DNA from: Dethiosulfovibrio salsuginis
Lineage (GTDB): Bacteria; Synergistota; Synergistia; Synergistales; Dethiosulfovibrionaceae
Length of the DNA: 64,000 nt
NCBI RefSeq assembly: GCF_900177735.1
Contig: NZ_FXBB01000005.1
Location: forward strand, 20,985-84,984
Reading direction: 5' to 3'
The notes beneath the pieces were generated by a model, which saw nothing but the letters and a program-made list of their open reading frames with translations, searched no databases and was not told the origin of the DNA. Positions within the stretch are counted from its first letter, which is position 1. Each line of letters starts with the position of its first letter. The position numbers were made by a program, and so were the translations under genes. Shown here piece by piece: positions 42,217 through 51,496 of the stretch.

Positions 42217-43117
42217 TTGAGGTAACCTCCACTGTGTCCGGGCCGGTTACGGTTCCCGATACGATAGATCTGGTCCTGTTGTTTCGGACCTTTATGACGT
42301 CCCCTATGGATCCGCTTTCCATAGCTCTTCCGGAGGTAGAGACTATTAGGCCCCCTTTTCGATGGATAATCCGCACCCTGGAGCCGGAACGGACGATCTC
42401 TACGTCATCGATAGTCCTAGCGGTAAAGGGCTGTCCTTTTGCCATGTCTCTGGTGGCTGCCATTCCGATCAGTACAGCTGGGTCGGAGTAGTAGCTTCTG
42501 TTTCTCTCGTACTCTACCGTCATCATCGCAAGATCGGAAGGACTAACTATATCCCCTCTCCCTATGGGCTTTTGGGCTACCACCCCGGGAATGAGCCATC
42601 GAAGTCTGACGGGGATGGTCTGCTCTCCCTGGTTCGTCGAGAATCGCAGGTTGACCGACGGCGAGCCTGGATAGAGACGTTCGGGGAGGAGAAGGCCTGC
42701 TGGGAGGGCTCTATCGCTGACGACCTCCAGCACTCCCGGCCAGCCTGCGGCCTTTCTAAGCTGGATTTCCAGGTCAGTCTCCTTTCTGAAGGGGACCGAA
42801 TCGGCCATGGTCAGTTTTATCTTTATTCCTCCGATTCCAGCCTGAGCTAGGGCGGAGGTAACGTCACCAGGGACTATTCTGTTTCCTTTAGGGCTGATCT
42901 CCGCCGAGGAAGCGAGCATAAGCAGATCAGGACGATCGCAGGCTATTTGGGCCAGATGGGATAGGCGGATGTTCGATCTCGGGACGACCGATCCACTACC
43001 TATCTCTATGAATAGGTCCACCGCCTGGGCTCTACCGCACAGGCAGAGAGCGAAAGCTAGACCTATAGCCATACGACGACGGCGGGTCCAGAGGACCCGC
43101 CGGACATCGAAAATCAC
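42209..43117 (-). CDS. flgA: Flagella basal body P-ring formation protein FlgA
   Basis: FlgA is a periplasmic chaperone for P-ring assembly. The 302-aa product has a signal peptide after a basic start (RRRRMAIGLAFALCLCGRAQAVD). It also has the SAF-like C-terminal region QKPIGRGDIVSPSDLAMMTVEY, IGMAATRDMAKGQPFTARTID, and the strand tail IRSGSRVRIIHRKGGLIVSTSGRAM. I chose GTG at 43117 with GAGGTG 6 nt upstream, placing it just after the flgG stop. Upstream in-frame codons lack a site. Confidence 0.88.
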   Translation of the reverse strand: MIFDVRRVLWTRRRRMAIGLAFALCLCGRAQAVDLFIEIGSGSVVPRSNIRLSHLAQIACDRPDLLMLASSAEISPKGNRIVPGDVTSALAQAGIGGIKIKLTMADSVPFRKETDLEIQLRKAAGWPGVLEVVSDRALPAGLLLPERLYPGSPSVNLRFSTNQGEQTIPVRLRWLIPGVVAQKPIGRGDIVSPSDLAMMTVEYERNRSYYSDPAVLIGMAATRDMAKGQPFTARTIDDVEIVRSGSRVRIIHRKGGLIVSTSGRAMESGSIGDVIKVRNNRTRSIVSGTVTGPDTVEVTSNE

Positions 43118-43132
43118 CGGTAGCACCTCAAA

Positions 43133-43921
43133 TCAGCGTTTGAGGTTGTTGGCCAGTTCGAGGAACCTGTCGGCGGTCTGGATGGTCTTGGAGTTGGCCT
43201 CGTAGGCCCTCTGAGCCACTATGAGGTTGACCATTTCCTCGACGACCTGGACGTTAGATCTCTCAAGTATGCCCTGTTCAAGGGTTGGAAAACCGTCATC
43301 CCCTGGGTTGCCCACCTGTGGGGCTCCGCTGGCCTCGGTCTCTCTGAAGAGGTTTCTGCCTATAGCCCTGAGACCGGCGGGGTTGACGAATCGGACCAGC
43401 TCTATCTGGCCGACCTCCTGGTTTGCCTCGTCTCCAGGCTGTTTGACGAATACCTGTCCCGTGGAGCTTATGGTTATGTCGGTGGCGTCCTCCGGTATGA
43501 CTATAGCAGGTTCCAGAAGGTAGCCGTCGGAGGTGACTATCTGGCCGTCGCCGTCTTTACGCCACTCGCCGTTTGCCGAGTAGGCTATCTCCCCGTTAGG
43601 GGTTATAACCTGAAAGTAGGCGTTACCCTCTATGGCTATGTCCAGAGGGTTGTCGGTTACCTCAAAGTTGCCCGGGGTGACTATTCTGGTGGTGCCGGTG
43701 ACCCTAGCTCCAAGGCCTACCTGAATGCCTGTAGGGACTGTAGTGCCTCCCTCTACAGGGGCTCCGGGCTCCCGGTTTATCTGGTAGAGTAAGTCGGCGA
43801 AGTTGGTCTTCACCTTTTTGAATCCCACGGTGTTGACGTTCGCCAGGTTGTTGGAGGTTACGTCCAGGTTCGTCTGCTGGGCGATCATTCCGGTGGCTCC
43901 ACTCCAAAGGGATCTTATCAT
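43133..43921 (-). CDS. flgG: Flagellar distal rod protein FlgG
   Basis: The 262-aa product matches Flg[37 protein letters not shown] at the start, [19 protein letters not shown] near residue 88, and [45 protein letters not shown] at the end. It forms the distal rod through the envelope. GTAAGGAGG precedes the ATG. It follows flgF by 12 nt. Confidence 0.95.
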   Translation of the reverse strand: MIRSLWSGATGMIAQQTNLDVTSNNLANVNTVGFKKVKTNFADLLYQINREPGAPVEGGTTVPTGIQVGLGARVTGTTRIVTPGNFEVTDNPLDIAIEGNAYFQVITPNGEIAYSANGEWRKDGDGQIVTSDGYLLEPAIVIPEDATDITISSTGQVFVKQPGDEANQEVGQIELVRFVNPAGLRAIGRNLFRETEASGAPQVGNPGDDGFPTLEQGILERSNVQVVEEMVNLIVAQRAYEANSKTIQTADRFLELANNLKR

Positions 43922-43933
43922 GGCTATTCCTCC

Positions 43934-44722
43934 TTACACTTTACCAAGTGAGGTTATCAGTCGGCCGGTCATGTCGTCGGAGGTCTGAACGCCTTTGGAG
44001 GCCGCCTCGTAGGATCTCTGAGCCTCTATCATTCGGACCATTTCCTCGACTACGCTGACGTTGGACCTCTCCAGGATTCCAACGGTCACCTGAGGGTTTT
44101 CCTGAGGGATAGGTCCTCCAGATTCCTCGGTCTCCACGAGAAGATTTTTTCCGACCTGTCTGAGGTAGGTGGGGGTTTCGAACTGGACTAGCTGTATCTG
44201 GCCCACCGCCTCTCCGTCCGCTATGACCTGTCCGTCGTCGGAGAATCCTACAGTGGCAACCTCTCCGACCTCAATAGGACCGCCTTCTCCAACCAGCAGG
44301 TGTCCGTCAGGGGTGACTATCTGGCCGTCCTGGTTGACGATGAAGTGGCCCGCTCTGGTGTAAAACTGGTTACCCTCTCCGTCCATGACGACGAAGAAGC
44401 TGCTGACGTCCTCAAGGGCCAAATCCATTTGGCTGTCGGTTACCTGCATGTTTCCCGCCTCGGTTGACATATAGGTCTCCGAGAGTACCTGGTTCATAGA
44501 GGCCACTCCGATAGGCCGACTCCTCCAGGGCCAGGGGGGGATCTCCCCTTGGCTCTTGGCGGGGTCGATCCTCTCCATCAGAACCTCGGGAAAGGATTTC
44601 GCTACCGCTTTTCTGGCCCTGAAACCTGCGGTGTCCACGTTAGCCAGGTTGTTTGCGGTGGCGTCCAATGTAGTCTGTTGGACCATCATCGCCGATACTC
44701 CGGCGTATATTCCCTTATGCAA
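43934..44722 (-). CDS. flgF: Flagellar proximal rod protein FlgF
   Basis: The 262-aa protein is a FlgG paralogue. It starts MHKGIYAGVSAMMVQQTTLDATANNLANVDTAGFRARK and ends with ERSNVSVVEEMVRMIEAQRSYEAASKGVQTSDDMTGRLIT. Compared with FlgG it has a different middle (SRPIGVASMNQVLSETYMSTEAG). It begins with TTG. Directly upstream is mreB, the mbl-flhO-flhP order known in Bacillus, where flhO and flhP are the FlgF/FlgG-type rod genes. Confidence 0.9.
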   Translation of the reverse strand: MHKGIYAGVSAMMVQQTTLDATANNLANVDTAGFRARKAVAKSFPEVLMERIDPAKSQGEIPPWPWRSRPIGVASMNQVLSETYMSTEAGNMQVTDSQMDLALEDVSSFFVVMDGEGNQFYTRAGHFIVNQDGQIVTPDGHLLVGEGGPIEVGEVATVGFSDDGQVIADGEAVGQIQLVQFETPTYLRQVGKNLLVETEESGGPIPQENPQVTVGILERSNVSVVEEMVRMIEAQRSYEAASKGVQTSDDMTGRLITSLGKV

Positions 44723-44734
44723 AGCTATGCCCCC

Positions 44735-45787
44735 TTACCAGCGGCGACGTCGACCCCTTCTGGCGGAGAACAGTATGCCCCCTTTGCCGGAGTCGAGAAG
44801 CCGGTTTATGTTGGCAAGAGCTACGCCCGTTCCCAGGGCCACCGATTCGGTGGGCTGGTCAGCGGCAAAGCACCGTATGCCAGTCTGTCTGGAGATAAGT
44901 TCCGGTAATCCCCTCAGGAGAGAGCCTCCTCCTGTGAGGACCACTCCTCCGTCTATTATATCGGCGGAAAGCTCCGGCGGCGTGAGCTCTAAAACGTTTC
45001 TGACCCCGTCCACTATGGACTGGACCCTTTCGCCTATAGCGGAACATACGCTTCTGCTGCTGACCTCTATCTGACGAGGGAGTCCCTGAACCAGGTCTCT
45101 GCCTTTTAGTGTCATTTCCATTTCCTCTCCGTCAGGGAGGCAGGTTCCTATCATTATCTTGAGGTTTTCCGCCATCTGCTCCCCTATGGCCAGGTTATAC
45201 TGTCTGCGGAGATACCTCATTATGCACTCGTCGAATTTGTCGCCGCCGATTCGGAGGGATTTGGATACCACTATTCCCCCTAGGGATATGACCGCTACGT
45301 CGGTGGTTCCTCCGCCTATGTCGACGACCATCTTGCCTCTCGGTTCCTCTACGTTTAGGTTAGCCCCTATGGCAGCGGCCATCGGCTCCTCTATGAGGTA
45401 GGCTTCCCTGGCTCCGACCTCGACGGCGGCCTCAAGGACCGCTCTTCTCTCTACGTCGGTAGCACCGGAGGGAACGCATATCATTACCCTATTTCGGAAG
45501 AACCGTCTGAAACCGGTGTTTACCCGTCTCATAAAGTAGCGGAGCATGGTCTCGGTCATGGTGTAGTCCGCTATGACTCCGTCCCTGAGGGGACGGACGG
45601 AGACCACGTTGCCAGGGGTTCTGCCGACCATGTTCTTGGCCTCGTAGCCGACCGCCAGTATTTTACCGCTCTCTTGGTCTACTGCGACTACCGAGGGCTC
45701 TCTGAGGACTACACCTCGACCTTTTACGTATATGAGGACCGTGGCGGTCCCCAGATCTATTCCTATATCGTTTCCAAAACCAAACAC
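44735..45787 (-). CDS. mreB: Rod shape-determining protein MreB/Mbl
   Basis: MreB is the actin-like filament that guides side-wall synthesis. The 350-aa product has IGIDLGTATVLIYVKGRGVVL (phosphate 1), KMVVDIGGGTTDVAVISLGGIV (phosphate 2) and DGGVVLTGGGSLLRGLPELI (adenosine). I chose GTG at 45787 with AGGAGGAG upstream, giving the usual VFGFGNDIGIDLGT beginning. The C-terminus is very basic (ARRGRRRRW). Its place before flgF/flgG suggests the mbl branch. Confidence 0.92.
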   Translation of the reverse strand: MFGFGNDIGIDLGTATVLIYVKGRGVVLREPSVVAVDQESGKILAVGYEAKNMVGRTPGNVVSVRPLRDGVIADYTMTETMLRYFMRRVNTGFRRFFRNRVMICVPSGATDVERRAVLEAAVEVGAREAYLIEEPMAAAIGANLNVEEPRGKMVVDIGGGTTDVAVISLGGIVVSKSLRIGGDKFDECIMRYLRRQYNLAIGEQMAENLKIMIGTCLPDGEEMEMTLKGRDLVQGLPRQIEVSSRSVCSAIGERVQSIVDGVRNVLELTPPELSADIIDGGVVLTGGGSLLRGLPELISRQTGIRCFAADQPTESVALGTGVALANINRLLDSGKGGILFSARRGRRRRW

Positions 45788-45851
45788 CTGGCGATCTCCT
45801 CCTAAGTTGCAACCTTTGTCCTTATTCTCTCTAACACCGACGATTTTACCG

Positions 45852-46595
45852 TTAAAAATCGTCGTAGCCAACCCGCCAGAAAAATAAACCTGAAGATGGG
45901 GCTGTTGTGGCCGAGTCGGTTCGATTTCCTCCGTTCAGTAGGTCTTTAAACCACTCGGGGGATCTTCTCCCTTTCCCTACTTCGTCCAGGTTGCCGACTA
46001 TTATCCTGACCATGTTGGTAAGGAAGGCGGTTCCTCTTATCCTGAGGACCGATAATCTGCCTCGTCGGATGTGTCTCGCCTTCAGTATCTCTCGGTAGCT
46101 GTTTTCCGGTTTCTCCGATAGCTTGCAGAAGGCTCCAAAGTCGTGTCTGCCGAGTAGAAAGGAGCAACACCTATCGACCAGAAGATTATCCCAGTCGTCC
46201 GCCTTTCTCCACCACACCATAGGCCTTATATGGGGGTAACAGGATGGGCCGTGCCATATGAAGTAGGCGTATTCCCTCCAAAGGGCACTGGCTCTGGCGT
46301 CGAAGTCTTCTGGCACCGAAGAGGCCCTGATAACCGATACGGTATCAGGAAGGTTGTTGTTCAAGGCCATGGTAAGTCTATAGGGGCTCCACTCTTTGGA
46401 TAGATCGAAAGAGGCCACCTGTCCTCTGCTATGGACTCCTCCGTCGGTCCTGCCCGCTCCGGTTACCCTCACTGGGCTTCCTTCCAGTATGGCGAGGGCG
46501 TCCTCCAGTGCTTTTTGAACGGTGAGGACTTCCGGCTGTAGCTGCCAGCCTGCGAAGGCGTGGCCTATGTAGGATAGCTCTACGGCATATCTCAC
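45852..46595 (-). CDS. truA: tRNA pseudouridine synthase TruA
   Basis: TruA makes pseudouridine at positions 38-40 of tRNA anticodon arms. The 247-aa product has VELSYIGHAFAGWQLQPEVLTVQKALEDAL near residue 5 and the catalytic Asp in VTGAGRTDGGVHSRGQVASF near residue 50. The C-terminal RIRGTAFLTNMVRIIVGNL is also present. The start is GTG at 46595, overlapping the ecfT stop (GTGA). An upstream open stretch is inside ecfT. The rplM-rpsI pair that often follows truA is not here. Confidence 0.92.
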   Translation of the reverse strand: MRYAVELSYIGHAFAGWQLQPEVLTVQKALEDALAILEGSPVRVTGAGRTDGGVHSRGQVASFDLSKEWSPYRLTMALNNNLPDTVSVIRASSVPEDFDARASALWREYAYFIWHGPSCYPHIRPMVWWRKADDWDNLLVDRCCSFLLGRHDFGAFCKLSEKPENSYREILKARHIRRGRLSVLRIRGTAFLTNMVRIIVGNLDEVGKGRRSPEWFKDLLNGGNRTDSATTAPSSGLFFWRVGYDDF

Positions 46596-47404
46596 AGGTT
46601 TAACCGCCTTTCCAGCACCGTTATGGCTACGACGGAGATTATCACAAAGGAGAGGGATAGGCCATCCCTCCAGCTCCAGATGAAGGGCTTCATCCTGGTT
46701 CGCCCTCCACCGCCTCTGTAGCACCGAGCTTCCATCGCCACGGCGAGGTCATCGGCCCTCTGAAATACTATCACAAAAAGAGGTATAAGAACCGGTATGA
46801 AGGCCCTAAGTCGCCTGATGAGACCACCTCTGTCCAGATCCGCCCCTCGGGCCAGCTGGGCTTTCATTATCCTGTCGGTTTCGTTGAGCAAGGTCGGGAT
46901 GAACCGGAGGGCTATGGTCATCATCATGGATATCTCGTGGGCCGGCACGCCTATTCTCTTGAAGGGCGACAGAAGAGACTCTATTCCGTCCGCCAAAGCC
47001 ATCGGGCTGGTGGTCAAGGTCAGTAAATTAGCGAAAAGGACGAGAAACAACAATCTGAGGGACATATAGATGCCCATCCTTATGCCTTCTTCGGTTATCG
47101 ACAGAGGTCCGATCTCCCATAGAGGCACGCCTGACGTGAAGAATATATTGATGAAGGCGGTGAAAACGATAAGTATCATAACAGGTCGAACGGTCCTTAG
47201 CATCATGGAGATCCCTATTCGGGATATCTGGGATAAAGCCAGCAGGATAAGCGCCCAGAGGGAGAAGCCTAAGGGCTCTTTGACCATAAAGACCCCTGTT
47301 ACCAGGGCGATGACCGAGATTATTTTACACCTTGGATCTGCCCTGTGAACAGGGGATTCGGCAGGAACGTACTGTCCAAAGCTCATGTTGTCCAGAAATT
47401 TCAC
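46592..47404 (-). CDS. ecfT: ECF transporter transmembrane subunit EcfT
   Basis: The 270-aa protein has several hydrophobic segments (CKIISVIALVTGVFMV, SLWALILLALSQI, PVMILIVFTAFINIFF, LRLLFLVLFANLLTLT). The coupling helices are seen as TDRIMKAQLARGADLDRGG (the A-R-G motif) near residue 181 and AMEARCYRGGGGRTRM near residue 233. It couples the two ATPases to substrate-binding S subunits, none of which is in the window. The GTG start overlaps ecfA2. Confidence 0.92.
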   Translation of the reverse strand: MKFLDNMSFGQYVPAESPVHRADPRCKIISVIALVTGVFMVKEPLGFSLWALILLALSQISRIGISMMLRTVRPVMILIVFTAFINIFFTSGVPLWEIGPLSITEEGIRMGIYMSLRLLFLVLFANLLTLTTSPMALADGIESLLSPFKRIGVPAHEISMMMTIALRFIPTLLNETDRIMKAQLARGADLDRGGLIRRLRAFIPVLIPLFVIVFQRADDLAVAMEARCYRGGGGRTRMKPFIWSWRDGLSLSFVIISVVAITVLERRLNL

Positions 47405-48246
47405 TTTGGGGCTCCTTTTCTTTTTTCCTCTATGCTGTTCGCCAGCACGGTAGGGTCACAGGAGAAGGGCAGCTCCATTCCCTTTAGGCTCAGCTGAACC
47501 CATAGTTTGGCTACGTCAGGAAGGATCAGTCCTGGAACAGGGCTGGAGGATATGTAGAGAGAGGTTTCCTCCGGTGTGCCTGAGTGAACTACCTCTCCTA
47601 GCTGAAGGGCGATTATCCTGTCGCTGAGCTCCAGGGCTATCTCTAGGTCGTGAGTAACCATGATTATCGCCGTTCCCTGGTGATGGACTTTTCTGAGGAG
47701 CGAGAGTAGGTGTCCTCTGCCCGATGCGTCCAGCCCTGCGGTAGGCTCGTCCAGCACGAGGTAAGAGGGTTTTACCGCCAGGACCGAGGCTATGGCGACC
47801 CTCCTTTTTTCACCGCCCGATAGTTTGAAGGGAGATCTATCCATGTAGGTACTATCCAGGCCTACCTGTTCCAGAACGCTTTCAGAGAGGTCGTCCAGGC
47901 TTTCCTTCATTCCCCAGTTTTTAGGCCCAAAGGAGAGTTCTTCTTTTACGGTCTCCGCAAAGAGCTGTTGTTCGGGATATTGAAACACCAATCCAACTCT
48001 TTTTCTTATCTCCCTCAGGTCTTTTTTGGAGGATACCGATAGTCCGTCCACCGACAGGGTGCCCACGTGAGGCAGTAAGAGTGCGTTCATGTGCTGTGCC
48101 AGAGTTGATTTGCCGCTTCCTGTGTGGCCTACTATGGAGGTCCAGGAACCTTGAGGTATGTCCAGGGTTATATCCTGGAGGGCGGTCACCTCCAGAGGTG
48201 TGCCTTGATGGTATACGTGACCTAGGTTGTTTATAGAGATGGACAT
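47401..48246 (-). CDS. ecfA2: ECF transporter ATPase EcfA2
   Basis: The 281-aa ABC ATPase has a Walker A GHTGSGKSTLAQHM near residue 40, Q-loop VFQYPEQQLFAETV near residue 88, the signature LSGGEKRRVAIASVLA near residue 143, and Walker B YLVLDEPTAGLD near residue 164. The EcfA2-type tail (SLKGMELPFSCDPTVLANSIEEK) follows. It pairs with the next ATPase upstream and EcfT to import vitamins with exchangeable S subunits. It starts 16 nt inside the upstream gene. Confidence 0.92.
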   Translation of the reverse strand: MSISINNLGHVYHQGTPLEVTALQDITLDIPQGSWTSIVGHTGSGKSTLAQHMNALLLPHVGTLSVDGLSVSSKKDLREIRKRVGLVFQYPEQQLFAETVKEELSFGPKNWGMKESLDDLSESVLEQVGLDSTYMDRSPFKLSGGEKRRVAIASVLAVKPSYLVLDEPTAGLDASGRGHLLSLLRKVHHQGTAIIMVTHDLEIALELSDRIIALQLGEVVHSGTPEETSLYISSSPVPGLILPDVAKLWVQLSLKGMELPFSCDPTVLANSIEEKRKGAPK

Positions 48247-49061
48247 AGAGCCTGTACCAGCCTTTCCGGCTCAGGAGGGACGTCTTTGGCTATTAGCCCC
48301 TTTTTCACCAGGTTTCGCCATAAGGACATCATAGGGGGAAGCTCAAGACCCCAGGCCTCAAGCTCTTCCCTCAAGAAAAGTTCCTCTGGGGTTCCGGTCC
48401 ACTGAGTTTCGCCTTTTTTAAGCACGACCACTTTGGTGGCGCTATCTATCTCTTCCAGTCTGTGGGTTATGTGGATTATGGTCGTCCCTTTGCTGTGAAG
48501 GGATTTTAAGAGGTCCATTACCTCTTTTCGACCTTGAGGATCGAGCATAGCGGTAGGTTCGTCCAGCACTATACAGGGGGTGTCCATGGCGATAGCTCCC
48601 GCTATGGCCAGTCTCTGTTTTTGTCCTCCTGAGAGGGTATAGGAGGCCACGTCCCCTTTATCCCACAGTCCAGCTATTTTCAAAGCTCTATCGACCCTGG
48701 CCCTTATTTCCTCGGTGGGAAGACCAAGGTTTTCAGGTCCAAAGGCGGTGTCGTCCTCCACCACCGTGGACACTATCTGATTCTCCGGGTTCTGAAATAC
48801 CATGGAGACGGTTTTTCTGATGTCCCAGAGGTTTTTCTCGTCTTTACTGTCCATACCGGAGATAAAACAAGCGCCCTGCATCGGAATGAGCAGGGCGTTG
48901 AAGTGTTTAGCCAGCGTGGACTTTCCGGAGCCGTTGCCCCCTAGTAGGGCAACCCAGTCGCCCCTTTGCACCTCGAGATCTATTCCGTCGAGGGCAAGAT
49001 TGCCCGCCTCCATGTAGGAGTAGCAGATACCCTGGAGAGAGGCAATGGAGATTTCGTCCAT
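48231..49061 (-). CDS. ecfA1: ECF transporter ATPase EcfA1
   Basis: The 276-aa ABC ATPase has Walker A GGNGSGKSTLAKHF near residue 42 and Q-loop VFQNPENQIVSTVV near residue 86. The signature is LSGGQKQRLAIAGAIA near residue 140, and Walker B IVLDEPTAMLDP near residue 162. I chose the ATG at 49061, directly after the rplQ stop; the open frame upstream is inside rplQ. The order rplQ-ecfA-ecfA-ecfT-truA is the same as in Firmicutes. Confidence 0.9.
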   Translation of the reverse strand: MDEISIASLQGICYSYMEAGNLALDGIDLEVQRGDWVALLGGNGSGKSTLAKHFNALLIPMQGACFISGMDSKDEKNLWDIRKTVSMVFQNPENQIVSTVVEDDTAFGPENLGLPTEEIRARVDRALKIAGLWDKGDVASYTLSGGQKQRLAIAGAIAMDTPCIVLDEPTAMLDPQGRKEVMDLLKSLHSKGTTIIHITHRLEEIDSATKVVVLKKGETQWTGTPEELFLREELEAWGLELPPMMSLWRNLVKKGLIAKDVPPEPERLVQALCPSL

Positions 49062-49062
49062 C

Positions 49063-49413
49063 CTAGACCAGTGCGATGACCGCCATAGGAGAGGCGTCGC
49101 CGTTCCGATACCCCGTACGGACGATACGGGTGTATCCACCGGGACGCTCGGTATAGCGCTTGGCCACGTCGTCGAAAAGCTTGTTGACCGCGGCCTTGTG
49201 GTTCAGCCTCGATATGACGATCCTTCTGTCATGAAGGGAACCACCTCTGGCCCTGGTGATTATTTTCTCCGCCACCCGGCGCACCTCTTTTGCTCTGGTC
49301 ACCGTGGTCTCGATGCTCTCTTCGAGGATCAGGCTGGCGACCAGGTTGGCCAACATGGCCCTACGATGGCTGCCAGGGCGACCGAGTTTTCTTCTATCCA
49401 CTCGATGTCTCAT
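49063..49413 (-). CDS. rplQ: 50S ribosomal protein L17
   Basis: The 116-aa product begins MRHRVDRRKLGRPGSHRRAMLANL, which is diagnostic of L17 at the exit tunnel. It continues with RAKEVRRVAEKIITRAR and ends in the RPGGYTRIVRTGYRNGDASPMAVIALV block. Length is normal. Its start overlaps the rpoA stop by 4 nt, so it is the last gene of the alpha cluster. Confidence 0.96.
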   Translation of the reverse strand: MRHRVDRRKLGRPGSHRRAMLANLVASLILEESIETTVTRAKEVRRVAEKIITRARGGSLHDRRIVISRLNHKAAVNKLFDDVAKRYTERPGGYTRIVRTGYRNGDASPMAVIALV

Positions 49414-50432
49414 TCAGACTCGTCCTCCTTGTCCGTTGTGTCTCCAGCTCTGTCGTTCTGGAGGGAGAGACCGAGGTTTTCCAGTTTTTCCTCGATCTCC
49501 TTCAGGGAAATTTTGCCGAGGTTTCTGATCTTCAGGAGATCGTCCTTTGCTCGACTCACCAGATCGCCGATGGTGTGAATGCCCCCTCGAAGGAGACAGT
49601 TCTCGCTTCTTATGGAAAGCTCCAGGTCTCGAACGCCTCTGGAGAAAAGGGTATTTTCCTCTTTCTCTGAAGCGTCATCTACCCCGTCTTCTTTGGATTC
49701 GACCTGAGGTACGTCCGCTTCATCGACGACGGGCTGTTCCGACGGGTGAAGCTTCTGTATGTCCTCTACGACTATGGTGAAGTATTTACGAAGAAGCTTG
49801 GCAGCCTCGGCGACAGCCACGTCAGGGGCTACTACCCCGTCGGTGACCACGTTCATTACTATTTTTTCGTAGTCCGTCTTCTGGCCGACCCTCTCCGCCT
49901 GAACTTCGTACTTCACCCTCTGAATGGGGGTAAAAATAGCGTCGATCAGGAGAGCGTCCACAGGAAGATAGTTGGGCCTGGGACGGTCGTTGGAGGCGTA
50001 CCCTACGCCTTGCTCAATGTAGACCTCCAGGGACAGTCTGGTTCCCTCGGCCAAGGTGCATATGTAGGCCTCAGGATCGACAAATTCTATGTCGCTATCG
50101 GGCTGAAAGTCGGCAGCTGTTACCTTTCGTTCTCCCTCTACGTCGAGCCTCAGCACCCTGACTTCGGGACAGTGAGACCTTATAGGAATGTGCTTCAGGT
50201 TCAGCAGCAGTTCTATTACGTCTTCTTCGACTCCAGGGATGGTGCTGAACTCATGGACGACGCCGTCAATGCGCACAGAGGTTATAGCGGCCCCTTTAAT
50301 GGAGGACAGCAACACCCGCCTCAGGGCGTTCCCTAAGGTAACGCCAAAGCCTCGTTCCAAGGGACCGATGACGACCCTGGCACTGGTTGCCGAACATTCT
50401 TCAACTCGGATTTCAGGCCTCATAAATTCCAA
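49410..50432 (-). CDS. rpoA: DNA-directed RNA polymerase subunit alpha
   Basis: RpoA directs assembly of RNA polymerase and contacts promoters and activators. The N-terminal domain has ATSARVVIGPLERGFGVTLGNALRRVLLSSIKGAAI near residue 12. After an acidic linker of about 30 residues comes the C-terminal domain, with LELSIRSENCLLRGGIHTIGDLVSRAKDDLLKIRNLGKISLKEIEEKL. I chose TTG at 50432 (giving about 340 aa) because AAAGGTG lies 8 nt upstream and the beginning fits the family. The GTG at 50444 and the ATG at 50423 are alternatives. rpsD, which usually comes before it, is absent. Confidence 0.93.
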   Translation of the reverse strand: MEFMRPEIRVEECSATSARVVIGPLERGFGVTLGNALRRVLLSSIKGAAITSVRIDGVVHEFSTIPGVEEDVIELLLNLKHIPIRSHCPEVRVLRLDVEGERKVTAADFQPDSDIEFVDPEAYICTLAEGTRLSLEVYIEQGVGYASNDRPRPNYLPVDALLIDAIFTPIQRVKYEVQAERVGQKTDYEKIVMNVVTDGVVAPDVAVAEAAKLLRKYFTIVVEDIQKLHPSEQPVVDEADVPQVESKEDGVDDASEKEENTLFSRGVRDLELSIRSENCLLRGGIHTIGDLVSRAKDDLLKIRNLGKISLKEIEEKLENLGLSLQNDRAGDTTDKEDESE

Positions 50433-50522
50433 TGATCCCAACACCTTTCGCTGATAAATCGTCGTTCCTGACTATCTCTCCCAAGGTCAGCCACCGGTTA
50501 TGTCTGTGACCGCCTACCACCG

Positions 50523-50915
50523 CTATACGCGACGTCTTTTGGGAGGACGGCACCCATTGTGTGGTATGGGGGTGGCGTCTTTTATGCTGTTGACCTGGAT
50601 ACCCGCACCCTGAAGGGCTCGGATGGCCGACTCACGACCAGGGCCGGGGCCCTTGACCACCACGTCGACCTCTTTGAGACCGTGATCCTGGGCGGCTTTG
50701 GCAGCCTGCTGGGACGCGATCTGTGCTGCGAAAGGAGTGGATTTTCTGGTTCCTTTGAATCCGACGTTTCCGCCGGAGGCCCAGGCTATTACCGCTCCGC
50801 CTTTATCGGTGATGCTCACGATGGTGTTGTTGAAGGTGGAGAATACGTGAGCGACACCGTAGGATATGTTCTTTTTCTCTTTCTTTTTGCCTCTACGCTG
50901 TATACGCTTGGCCAC
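50523..50915 (-). CDS. rpsK: 30S ribosomal protein S11
   Basis: The 130-aa product has the S11 core [49 protein letters not shown]. It ends in [18 protein letters not shown], the part near the mRNA path at the platform. It begins with GTG behind AAAGGAGG. It lies between rpsM and a 90-nt gap before rpoA; in that gap (50433-50522) I see no gene. Confidence 0.96.
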   Translation of the reverse strand: MAKRIQRRGKKKEKKNISYGVAHVFSTFNNTIVSITDKGGAVIAWASGGNVGFKGTRKSTPFAAQIASQQAAKAAQDHGLKEVDVVVKGPGPGRESAIRALQGAGIQVNSIKDATPIPHNGCRPPKRRRV

Positions 50916-50941
50916 GAAGGTTTACCTCCTTTGACTCCCGG

Positions 50942-51310
50942 CTACTTCTTCTTGCCGGCAACGGTGCGTTTCGGACCTTTTCTGGTTCTTGCGTTGGTTT
51001 TGGTCCTCTGGCCTCTAAGAGGAAGCCCCTGTCTGTGGCGAATCCCTCTGTAACATCCTATATCCATGAGACGTTTTATGTTCATGGTCACCTCACGGCG
51101 AAGGTCTCCCTCCACCATGTAGTTGGCAAGTATCTCCGTGCGGAGAGACTGGGCCTCCTCTTCGGTGAGGTCCTTTACCCTGGTGTCGGGGCTAACCCCT
51201 ACCTTGGCAAGTATCTTCTGGGAGGACGTAAGTCCTATGCCGAAGATGTAGGTTAGACCTATCTCAACTCTCTTTTCCCTTGGCAGATCGACTCCTGCAA
51301 TACGGGCCAT
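50942..51310 (-). CDS. rpsM: 30S ribosomal protein S13
   Basis: The 122-aa protein has the typical [26 protein letters not shown] start with helix-two-turn-helix. The basic tail [28 protein letters not shown] reaches the A and P site tRNAs. GAGGAGG precedes the ATG. It follows rpmJ directly. Confidence 0.96.
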   Translation of the reverse strand: MARIAGVDLPREKRVEIGLTYIFGIGLTSSQKILAKVGVSPDTRVKDLTEEEAQSLRTEILANYMVEGDLRREVTMNIKRLMDIGCYRGIRHRQGLPLRGQRTKTNARTRKGPKRTVAGKKK

Positions 51311-51314
51311 CGCC

Positions 51315-51440
51315 TTACCTCCTCGCTCCCTGGCGCTGCTTGTGGCGGGGATCCCTGCTGCATATAACTCGGACCACGCCTCTTCGCTTGATTATACGAC
51401 AATGCTCGCACATCGGCTTAACCGAAGATTTAACTTTCAT
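51315..51440 (-). CDS. rpmJ: 50S ribosomal protein L36
   Basis: Translating the minus strand from the ATG at 51440 gives 41 residues, [20 protein letters not shown] and on to [21 protein letters not shown]. This is L36 with the zinc-binding Cys-x2-Cys, Cys and His set (C+ type). It has a GGAGG site upstream. The length is slightly above the usual 37-38 because of the ARR tail. It sits between infA and rpsM, the normal place. Confidence 0.95.
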   Translation of the reverse strand: MKVKSSVKPMCEHCRIIKRRGVVRVICSRDPRHKQRQGARR

Positions 51441-51496
51441 TTTACACGCTCCTCCTGCTATTGTTCCCCGAGCTGGGGCGGAGTTTTGAGGACAAA

